64,000 nucleotides of DNA, from positions 1 through 64,000 of the forward strand of contig JADDOH010024886.1 in NCBI GenBank assembly GCA_016648135.1. The letters are read 5' to 3'. A model generated the notes under the pieces. That model was not told where the DNA came from. It made no database searches and saw nothing but the letters and a program-made list of their open reading frames with translations. This document shows, in pieces, positions 55,011 through 64,000 of the stretch (positions are counted from its first letter, which is position 1; the number at the start of each line of letters is the position of its first letter). Position numbers and translations under genes: made by a program. Origin of the DNA: Agrypnia vestita. Its lineage: Eukaryota; Arthropoda; Insecta; Trichoptera; Phryganeidae.

Positions 55011-56277
55011 TATCTAAGCATTCGCGTTAGTGTGTTAACCCAGTCACAGACTAACGTATGTGACATCATGAATTATTTCCTAAGGTACCCTTACATGTAT
55101 TTACTCCCTTTATATTTAAGGCGTACCTTAACCTTTAAATTATCTAAGCATTCGCGTTAGTGTGTTAACCCAGTCACAGACTAACGTATGTGACATCATG
55201 AATTATTTCCTAAGGTACCCTTACATGTATTTACTCCCTTTATATTTAAGGCGTACAACCTTTAAATTATCTAAGCATTCGCGTTAGTGTGTGACCCCTG
55301 TCACAGACTAACGTATGTGACATCATGAATTATTTCCTAAGGTACCCTTACATGTATTTACTCCCTTTATATTTAAGGCGTACCTTAACCTTTAAATTAT
55401 CTAAGCATTCGCGTTAGTGTGTTAACCCAGTCACAGACTAACGTATGTGACATCATGAATTATTTCCTAAGGTACCTTTACATGTATTTACTCCTTTATA
55501 TTTAAGGCGACCTTAACCTTTAAATTAGCTAAGATTCGCGTTAGTGTGTTAACCCAGTCACAGACTAACGTATGTGACATCATGAATTATTTCCTAAGGT
55601 ACCCTTACATGTATTTACTCCCTTTATATTTAAGGCGTACCTTAACCTTTAAATTATCTAAGCATTCGCGTTAGTGTGTTAACCCAGTCACAGACTAACG
55701 TATGTGACATCATGAATTATTTCCTAAGGTACCCTTACATGTATTTACTCCCTTTATATTTAAGGCGTACCTTAACCTTTAAATTATCTAAGCATTCGCG
55801 TTAGTGTGTTAACCCAGTCACAGACTAACGTATGTGACATCATGAATTATTTCCTAAGGTACCCTTACATGTATTTACTCCCTTTATATTTAAGGCGTAC
55901 CTTAACCTTTAAATTATCTAAGCATTCGCGTTAGTGTGTGACCCCTGTCACAGACTAACGTATGTGACATCATGAATTATTTCCTAAGGTACCCTTACAT
56001 GTATTTACTCCCTTTATATTTAAGGCGTACAACCTTTAAATTATCTAAGCATTCGCGTTAGTGTGTGACCCCTGTCACAGACTAACGTATGTGACATCAT
56101 GAATTATTTCCTAAGGTACCCTTACATGTATTTACTCCCTTTATATTTAAGGCGTACCTTAACCTTTAAATTATCTAAGCATTCGCGTTAGTGTGTTAAC
56201 CCAGTCACAGACTAACGTATGTGACATCATGAATTATTTCCTAAGGTACCCTTACATGTATTTACTCCCTTTATATT
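54985..56277. repeat. Ten-copy tandem array, about 130-bp monomer
   Basis: The GGCGTACC landmark recurs with GCG at 54991, 55121, 55251, 55378, 55507, 55635, 55765, 55895, 56025 and 56152. Periods are 130, 130, 127, 129, 128, 130, 130, 130 and 127. Monomers are nearly identical. Two variants alternate: GTGTTAACCCAGTCAC with CCTTAACC, and GTGTGACCCCTGTCAC; three of ten are of the second kind, two of them with a 3-bp deletion (GGCGTACAACC) at their start. Each contains an inverted pair CGTTAG/CTAACG and a TGACATCA octamer. The array has no coding frame. Confidence 0.95.
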
Positions 56278-56772
56278 AACTCGTGGCGTCGCTTGCTTAC
56301 TTGCCGGCTTGCCAGCTTGCCGTCGAAAAAACTTTGGATCGATTTTAACCCTTTTCCCGTGATCCAATCGAGCTGAAACTTTGCAAGCAGACTCGTGGCG
56401 GCGATCAAGAAGATCTGTCAAATTTTCGTTAAAAAATAATAATTATTATAGTATAATTTTGGATTTTTCAAATTTTTAATAGTTTTTCAAATTGGAATCA
56501 TTACAAAAGTTTGATTACTAGTAACGGCGGCCCGATAACGTCGCGGAATATTTTCTAAATTTGAATTACTCCGTCGGTATACATTATAGGTACTTCACTA
56601 CACAAAGCATGAAGTGTCTTATCAAAGCTCAAAACATCTGACATTTTAGAAATATATTAAATTACTGTAAGTTTAATGTTATCTTATATGTTTTAATTCG
56701 TCTTTAATTGTTATTATATTTTACAAAGAAAGGGAGTATAATAAAAACTTGGTTATTATGGATTACTTTTTT
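56268..56772 (-). repeat. ACTCCC-ended repeat, family X, copy 3, fused to satellite
   Basis: Starts TACTCCCTTTATATTAACTC within the end of the last monomer and runs through AACCCTTTTCCCGTGATCC, AATCGAGCTGAAACTTTGCA and AACGGCGGCCCGATAACGTC to AAAGGGAGTATAATAAAAAC and TTATTATGGATTACTTTTTT. It is the reverse complement of 48950-49503. Confidence 0.75.
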
Positions 56773-57683
56773 ATTAAATTAAATTAAATCAAAATAATTT
56801 TCGTTCTGTTACGTGACGTACAGTGAGAGAGATCCATCATATGTATATACGGGGCCGTTTTATGAGAAATTGATTATACATTGGCCCTACACTTTCACCA
56901 CTCAATTCGTCATTTATTTAATGCTAAAGTGGTCATCCTCCCTTCACCATTCAATCACACATGAGTGACGCTACGTGACGTATAGGGGGAGGGTGAACTA
57001 CCATTTATGAAGTTGCCTAACGTGTATCTAGTTAAACCGCATGTGTTGCGGTTTCGCAGAACAATGAGAAAACACAAAGAAGTTTCACGTAAACTTATTG
57101 ATTTTTTACTTATTATACATAGAAGATTCTATCGATACAATTCCTTCTTATAAAATTCGGTGAAAAAAGTTCCGGGATTGAATATATTTTTTTCCAATTT
57201 AATTAACAACGAGCTCGTTGATCAATGTCTAATTTAATAAGGCGCTCGCGCGAGCCTTTCTGAGCCTCCAGTAGACCTATTCAAAGCCTTATTTGCTTCT
57301 AATGATCGTGCAATCCATGGGGCGAAATCCATTGTCAACAATTATAGAAGAAAATGAAAAACAAGTTTCAATTAAAGATTTCTTGTCTATATTACTTACC
57401 TAATTTAACACAGGAAATGTTTGGCCTTTAGTTTCTTACCTGAAAATAAAGAGAAAATAAATAAGTAAAATTTATATTATAATATTTTCATCAAAAAAGG
57501 TATCATATAAATTTGAAGGAGAACGGCATTTTGTTCCTAATGTTTTTATAGGTACTACGAGCGATACCACAAATGGAAGGTGTCAGTTAGTATAGTATTT
57601 TTTCTTTATGGATGAACTCTATATCAATCGGAAAACAGGGCTATTTTATTTTATTTTTAATACAAATTTACCTATGCTTAAAT
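56773..57683. other. Non-coding, no gene recognised
   Basis: TACGTGACGTA occurs at 56811-56821 and again near 56971, suggesting a worn repeat. No reading frame of interest. Confidence 0.3.
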
Positions 57684-57915
57684 TAGGGGCGTGCAGTGAG
57701 AACATTGGAGCATGACTTTTTTCTAAGCATATATTTTGAAAAAACTCGAAAAAAAATATATCTCCTAATATTCGTATAAAAATAATTACCATGTATCATC
57801 CAGATTTTAATATTTCATAATATTCTGACACGTAAATATTTAATTACATATTTTTCCCTTAATATAATATGTTTATGTAAAAATCATGCTTCAATGTTCT
57901 CACTGAATGCGCCTG
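57684..57915. mobile_element. hAT-type MITE, family M1, copy 2
   Basis: TAGGGGCGTGCAGTGAGAAC followed by ATTGGAGCATGA mirrors a right end complementing to CAGGCGCATTCAGTGAGAAC followed by ATTGAAGCATGA. 232 bp, the same size as the copy at 7970. Flanking octamers GCTTAAAT and ACTTATAT agree at 6 of 8 positions, so the target duplication has started to decay; this insertion is older. Confidence 0.8.
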
Positions 57916-59947
57916 ACTTATATATAATGTTACTTTAAATATAGTCGTTTTACAGAATTAAGGTCAAAAATATTTATTTTATTAATTGTGTTGAAACACT
58001 TCGTTTTATTCTACTATATTTTATTATATTATTAATCTTATTATCGATTAAACAATTTTTAATTTTTATGCATTTATTTTTTAACGCCCTTAAGCGCTTT
58101 CAATCATTATACAATTCATTATTAATCATACAAGTCAGATGAATTAAATTATTGATCATGGGAAAATGTTCCCGAGAACATTCTATTGCAAGATATAATA
58201 AAGCACAGTGGAATAAAACTAAGTATTTCAAATCAATTTTCAAAATAATTATAGAATTTCACAAAGTTTCACCGAAAACATTTTTCAGAAATAAAAAAAA
58301 ATTGATGTCGCTTATCTCCATAACTATTGGCATTGGGACATTGATCTTACAAAATTTTCGACTCATAAGGACGTAGTTATGCAGAAAACGTCCAATCCAC
58401 AAATTTTAAAAAATGAATTATATACGGGTTTGAGGAATTCAGTACGATATCTTTATGTGCTAAAAATGTCCAAGCTGCTATAGTATTTTGTAAATTCAAT
58501 ATTTTTCTTACCCACAACTCGGTCATTACCACTAAATTAACTCAAAAAATGAACACAAATTGTTTTATCACCCTTATATATTAATTTAATAGGCACACAA
58601 GATAGTAAAATACTTTTTTATCCGAGAGAAAATTTAAAACAAAAATGACAACTGATTAAACAATCAAACATGCTTATTCTTAAATTTTGTATTAAAATTT
58701 TATACAAAAAAATCCAAGTCACATTATATAGTATAAAATATATTTATAGTTTATTTTATACTATATAATTATATGTACAGTATAAATTTATATTGCATGA
58801 AAAAGCTGGCATTTAAAAAAGTCACCCATATTTGATAGAATACATCCAACCCACAGAGAACAAATTAAGGACTCTTTTTCATACATTTAGACACTTTGTA
58901 GAAAGAATTCAATCTGTAAAACGCATCATATATTCATAACTTAAAGACTTTTTTTTATAATTACATTAAACATAAAAAAAAGTCGCTATAATGAGGCTTA
59001 TGCAAAAAATTATCAATAATTAATTAATTATCGACGTATTAGGTTTTTGTAGATTTAAATTTTTAGAAGCCATTTTATCAATTACTCGCTTTTCGGGTTG
59101 GTAAAAAATCTACCTGCAAAATATTGTGAACTATCCCTTTCACATCTGTTTAAAAATAATAAATAATGATTGATCTTACGCGAAATGAAAACATGTTACA
59201 GACACATAGCAATTTATTGAAAAACATTAATTTGGTATTATTTCATCAAACACATTGAATCCTACAAAAAATATAATACGTAACCATTGAATACATATTA
59301 AAACACAAAGTGAATTAATTTATAATGAATTCGAATCAATACATGTGGAAAATATATAATTTACTGCGCTGATGATTGTCAGCAAACACAAGCATCGTGC
59401 GAAACAGGATTCCATAGTAAATGACGTCATTAAAATCAAACCCAGGTTTCTTCAGCAGGTACAATTGACCATCAAGATTATAAAATAACCTCATTTGTAG
59501 TTAACACCATCATTTACTGGTTAATGAGTCCATCGCGGCAGTCAGGAGGATAAAGCGATTATTTAAGATAGAGGGAATTAACTTTATTCGTTGTGGCTAT
59601 GTTTATTCTTTGCCTCCGTTTATTACAAATATTTATTATCAATATTATTATTGTACCACGAATAATTACTAACCTGAGTATGATTCACGGTATGAGAATT
59701 ACAATTCTAGCATTACATAATATTTTATTAATAAAAATAAAACATTCTGTTTATACCATTGTGTATCGATAAATCAACATGTTTCGAGGCCAATGGTCCC
59801 TTCTTTAGGATAAAATGTATGTTTAAAATTAATATTGGAAGTATACTAATAAACAAAAAACAAAACGTAAATACAAGGGACTTAAATGAATAATTAAGAA
59901 CTTATTTATAAGCAATAAATAGTGGTATAAGCAAAGTGTTTTATTAA
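57916..59947. other. AT-rich non-coding with a family P fragment
   Basis: 58300-58375 (TTGATGTCGCTTATCTCCAT, then AACTATTGGCATTGG and TTTTCGACTCATAA) is a worn piece of palindromic family P. Nothing else recognised. Confidence 0.35.
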
Positions 59948-60163
59948 GATAAATTACAGAGTCGAAGCTATGAATATGAGAAACGTGTATATAATACTTT
60001 TTATACGATGGCCCATCATAAGAAAATCCACACATTATCAAATATTTGAAAGTTGTAGGTAATATATGCTCCAAATTGGAATCTTTAATATATTTGAAGG
60101 GACTATGCGAGAGATATTTGTAGTCTTTTCTCATGAGATAGTATACATAGATTTTCGCAGCTT
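59948..60163 (-). repeat. Dispersed repeat family Y, copy 4, deleted
   Basis: On the minus strand: CGAAAATCTATGTATACTAT, GAGAAAAGACTACAAATATC, then TTTGATAATGTGTGGATTTTC and a final CTTCGACTCTGTAATTTATC. The middle, including the GTGATCACTTAAGC phrase, is missing. Confidence 0.6.
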
Positions 60164-60550
60164 GTTTTTTTCGCTTTTCTATTCGCTCTCGCCATAAACT
60201 TCTTAAGAATACACAAACGTTGCTTTATACATTGACACATTTAATAATAAATTTAAAAAAAGGGGCCATTCTGTTTCTCACGTCTTCAATTTCACAGCCC
60301 TACTTGAAATACAGCCACAGTCCGAGGAAGCTTCAAAGCATGGTCAGCCGGCATAATGTGAACTATTTTATCTATTTTCCATTGGTTTTCTATAGATACT
60401 CCGTTACTTGTTTCTGTTCGTGCAAATATGCACACAGGTTGGACCTTAGACGGAGCATGGGATAGACGGAAGATCGCATTGAATTGTAAATGCAGTACGA
60501 ACGCAGGTAACTACTCTATTTAGTTGGCGAATTTATCACAATATAGATAT

Positions 60551-60736
60551 TGAGTAGCTTGTTGGTATAGTGGTCACGATGTTCACTTAGTGATCAGGTG
60601 GTCGGTGGCTCGAGCCCCATTACAGGACACCAGCAAGTTAGTCCTATTTTCAAGGCACAGGCTTTTAGCTTAGTTTGAGAATAGTAAGAATATTGATGCG
60701 ACACGTATTCCGTGTTCGCATCTCTATTTAAAAAAA
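60551..60736 (+). mobile_element. tRNA-derived SINE, plus strand
   Basis: TAGCTTGTTGGTATAGTGGT resembles a tRNA A-box region (compare the D-arm of tRNA-Asp/Glu), and GGCTCGAGCCC (60607-60617) is a near-consensus B-box. A tRNA-unrelated body follows, with AGTTAGTCCTATTTTCAAGG, AATAGTAAGAATATTGATGC and GACACGTATTCCGTGTTCGC, ending in an A-rich run. The same arrangement, reversed, is at 12786-13153. Confidence 0.75.
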
Positions 60737-62566
60737 GGCTAAATCCAAATTGTGGTCATTATAACAGATCCTCCTGAAAGTATCTTTGGTATATTTGAGT
60801 GTCTTGATTTTAAAATAAAACAGTATTAATTCTCAAATAAGTATTTTAAAAATATTACAATTTAAAGTTTCGAAAATTGCACTGTACATTTTGACATTTG
60901 ATACGCGATATCTACGATAAAACATAGACAAGATTTACGTGAAGACTTTTGTATTTATAGACAATAACAAATGTTTACGTGAATCATAGACAGTAGAAAT
61001 ATGATAAATGCTCAACTTAGAAACTTTTTTCTATGAATCTTAAAATGACGCATGTGGTGCAAATTATAGTGCAATTTTCGAAACTTTGAAGCGTTATTTG
61101 AGCGTCAATTCTGTTTTATTTTGAAATCACGACACTCAGATGTGATTTAAAAAATCCTAATCGGATAAAATATCGATAACCATAATTCTAACAATCGCAT
61201 TCTTGAGAGATATGTAATAATATTATAGCTATTATTTTCGTATTACAATCGACGATTATAATAATAAACGCATTTAATAGGAATATATTATTTATGTACT
61301 TATATTTAAGTATGTAACAGGAGTTCACTTATAGGTACATACGCATGTACCTAGTATATTGTTATGTTCTTATAGACAAAACAGAGATGATGAATGCCAC
61401 ATATAAATATGTTCGATCTGATAAATATCCGCATTCTATTCATAAAATAGATTTTTTATTTAGTTTTCAAGTAAAACAGGTGCACTAAAGTAAAATCTTT
61501 AAAATGAGTCGATTAAAAATACAGAAAATATTCATATTTCTGTGTGTATTCTACGTTTTAATTTAAGTCAGTCAGTCTAGAAAACATTAGTGACGAATGT
61601 TCTCGCTACGGGTCTAAAATCCTATATTAATTTACTCTTCTCTAAAATCCTATATTAATTCTGGAAATCCTGACCGTGGTTGCATGGCAGTCTACCTAAC
61701 CGAAGCAATCGGTTACAGGTTACAGCCAATTGCTTTCTGCCAATGTATTTAAATGAATATATAAATATGTCACTTTTTTTCACCAAATATCCATACAAAA
61801 TAATTAGATGTGCCTACTTCAGTAATGTAGTCTAGTATGCATCCATCAGGGATAGGACTACATCTGACTTTACGAATAACAGAATTATATATCATTACTG
61901 TAAAAAATTTCCAAGGTGTATTACAAGTTTTCTCCATTTATATCAATCAAAGGAAAAAAAAAGACCATAAAGAGAATATTATTTGACATCTATGTATTAT
62001 TATACCATGTATGTCTGATGGAAGAGTCACCGACATCACTAATATAATAATGTTGACAATAACGGAGCGCGACTCATAAGTAATACAGCAAATTCACATT
62101 ATACAATAACACATAAGTCATTGCACGTGTCATGTAGTTACCGAGATATACAATACGGGTGCATTCGTATTGTTTCATGTGTGGCGAAGATTTGATATTT
62201 TCATATTTCGTTTCAAAACACAAAACAGCATTGTTTGTACTACGTCGCGTCCTGACAAACTAAAGATGCACCAAATACATGCTTAATGTAAACTCTGTTC
62301 ACAAAACACAAATATTATTTGCGTATGGAGATGTCGATGAAGTCGCCTGGTTTAGTTGGAAACTTGTCCACGAACTAGATTAGGTTAGGCTTGCAAATCG
62401 TTTTGCATCCGCTTCACTAGGAAATGTTCATTTTAATTATTGTTCAATTGACACGCTGTTAAGCCGGATATCTCAGCGACAAATGTCACCAGAATATTGA
62501 TGGATCAATTTTCAACAAGTGAATGAACTTCTCGACGTGTGGGTTGATTGGTCGACTATAAATATA
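60737..62566. other. Non-coding, no gene recognised
   Basis: AT-rich. No repeat arms or domain-bearing frames identified. Confidence 0.3.
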
Positions 62567-62568
62567 TA

Positions 62569-63093
62569 CAAGATTATTTGTAAAACATTAATAACCTCGC
62601 AGGACTATATTCTTACCTTGATCATAAGTCGAAAATGTTCCAGCTATTATAATCTTATATCAATAGTTAAAGAGATATGCGACATCAAAGTTTGCATTTT
62701 TTTTTCAAAATTTCTGACTTATTTTTTGTAAAACGTTGGACTATCATTACAGTAACTTATATCGAATGTGAAAAATTCTTTTTCTTTAATACAAGTCAAA
62801 TAAAAAAATAAAAGCCTTTGAATTGGAAAACTTTCCAATTGGAATTTTTTCAGGGTTTTATCATTTTATTTAACTTGTATTGAAACAAATGAATTTTTCG
62901 TAATCGATATAAGTTTTTGTTACGATAGTCCAACGTTTTACAAAAAATAAGACAGAAATATTGAAAAAAAATGCAACCTTTGATGTCGTATATCACTATT
63001 GATATTATGTCATAATAGCTTGAACATTTTCGACTCATAATCAAGGCAGGAAAATAGTCCTGCGAGGTTATTAATGTTTTACAAATAACCCTG
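62569..63093. mobile_element. Palindromic TA-MITE (family P), most complete copy
   Basis: CAAGATTATTTGTAAAACAT followed by TAATAACCTCGCAGGACTAT mirrors a right end complementing to CAGGGTTATTTGTAAAACAT followed by TAATAACCTCGCAGGACTAT. The arms continue inward through CGACATCAAAGTTTGCATTT and GTAAAACGTTGGACTATC almost to the centre at GGAAAACTTTCCAATTGGAA. TA lies at 62567-62568 and 63094-63095. At 525 bp it is nearly a complete palindrome. Confidence 0.85.
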
Positions 63094-63304
63094 TATATTA
63101 GAAAAGTCGCAATGTAGAAGTGCATACCTATAAATCGTCTGATATTTTAGTAGAGTTATAATTCTTTTTTTAATTGTAGTTAAGCCTTTATCAAAACCTA
63201 CATTTGCAGCAGAATACATTTCCGAAGTGAAATCCGGGATAAGGAAGTCAAATGCTAACAACCTCTGTGATAGATCCAGGACAAAGTCGTTAGGCGAGAT
63301 CTTC

Positions 63305-63505
63305 TATATGTAGTTTTATGGAATATTCTGCCTCTCTTATGAATATATCTGACTTCTTTGCCCTACGTTTCGGATTCCATCATCAGGGCTGATGACGAAG
63401 AACCCTGCATTGGGATCAGAAACGTTAGCCAGAGAAGTCAGATGTGCTCGCAGAATATTCCAGAACACTATACACAGAACACTATACACAGAACACTATA
63501 CACAG
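63305..63505. mobile_element. Foldback MITE (family W), copy 2, with triplicated end
   Basis: TATATGTAGTTTTATGGAAT followed by ATTCTGCC mirrors a right half complementing to TTCTGGAATATTCTGCG. The centre contains TTTCGGATTCCATCATCAGG against CCCTGCATTGGGATCAGAAA. At the right end CAGAACACTATACA occurs three times in tandem (about 63462-63503). Confidence 0.65.
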
Positions 63506-63886
63506 ATCTTTAATAGATCATTATAGCTGTTCATCTGTATCATTTGAGTACATACTTTTTAAAGCATGAAACACGTTTCTCATACCAGGGGTTCCCGGTT
63601 CCATCCCATTAATATGATTCTCTTAAGCATGGGCATTGTAGAGTATTGAGGCCATCATTGATCATCAACACAACTAACTCCTGCATTTTTTTTACTATAG
63701 AAAAAATCCTCTGTGGAAAAGCCTTGAGGCCTGTTGGAAGTGTTTAAAAAAATATGAATATTCTGCTTTTAATTCTTGATAGTGATACACCTGTGCTTAA
63801 AAGTATTTGTCTTGATGCGCCGAGATATTGAATACTTAATATAAAAAATTCTAACAAAATATTTATAGATAAGATACATACCTGTA
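63506..63886. other. Non-coding, possible worn LINE fragment
   Basis: The minus strand around 63650-63740 reads FPTGLK-like text, as in the LINE fragment at 11257, but the rest is too degraded to call. Confidence 0.25.
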
Positions 63887-64000
63887 CAGGGTGTCTCACA
63901 GCAAGTAGGCTTCGGGAATGTCTTCTTCTAGATAGAAAATTTTCGTTATACTTTGGGTGAAATGTCAACATCAAAGATTGCATTTTTAGTATGTACGACC
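63887..64000. mobile_element. TA-MITE end (family P, GGTGTCTCA subfamily), runs off the window
   Basis: TA at 63885-63886 is followed by CAGGGTGTCTCACAGCAAGT, then ACTTTGGGTGAAATGTCAAC and ATCAAAGATTGCATTTTTAG, matching the fragment at 47857. The rest lies beyond the window. Confidence 0.6.

Noticed and set aside
54985..56277. CRISPR-like direct repeats
   Set aside because: Monomers are head-to-tail with no unique spacers, about 130 bp long, and lie in animal DNA. This is a satellite.

Overview
The window looks like insect nuclear DNA, most probably from a moth or butterfly. It is strongly AT-rich, with no bacterial-style gene packing. It carries repeat families familiar from Lepidoptera: a cecropia-type mariner, RTE-like and Jockey-like LINE 3' ends, non-autonomous hAT elements, Helitron ends (GCGAAGCCTCGC hairpin before CTAG) and long-arm palindromic MITEs. 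I could not support any host protein-coding exon, tRNA, rRNA or CRISPR array. The stretch reads as a gene desert or a very large intron built from successive transposon insertions, broken by GC-richer non-repetitive islands that may be regulatory.

Layout. 1-1761: two head-to-tail PIF/Harbinger-derived elements. 3.4-10.2 kb: a small MITE, a Tc1/mariner-type relic, two hAT-type elements with perfect 8-bp target duplications, and a TIR element with an unrecognised broken ORF. 11.2-13.2 kb: a Jockey-like LINE fragment, a palindromic TA MITE, a hAT-like MITE full of TATCGATA motifs, and a tRNA-derived SINE. 14.5-24.1 kb: several foldback elements and one copy of an ACTCCC-ended repeat. 24.6-32.6 kb: LINE fragments, one of which sits inside another repeat with a 12-bp target duplication. 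34.7-41.6 kb: a decayed Helitron, mariner copy 1 with an intact reading frame, a GC-rich island with a G-quadruplex motif, and mariner copy 2 with a deletion. 43.2-45.8 kb: two adjacent palindromic elements sharing one TTAA, a Jockey-like LINE and another MITE. 46.6-52.3 kb: LINE fragments, nested MITEs, and a probable Helitron carrying dense heat-shock elements. 52.8-56.8 kb: mariner copy 3 nested in another repeat, then ten 130-bp tandem monomers running directly into an ACTCCC-ended repeat. 57-64 kb: more MITEs, a SINE, and a MITE end that leaves the window.

The only full-length open coding sequence is the mariner transposase at 36142-37161 (339 codons, D,D34D). Its two sister copies are broken. 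All other coding traces are fragments of transposases or reverse transcriptases. The most interesting signals are the phased heat-shock element clusters at 52024-52181, the TATCGATA-rich hAT-like MITE at 12145-12593, the tandem Harbinger dimer, the TTAA-sharing palindromes, and the satellite fused to a repeat end at 56.27 kb.
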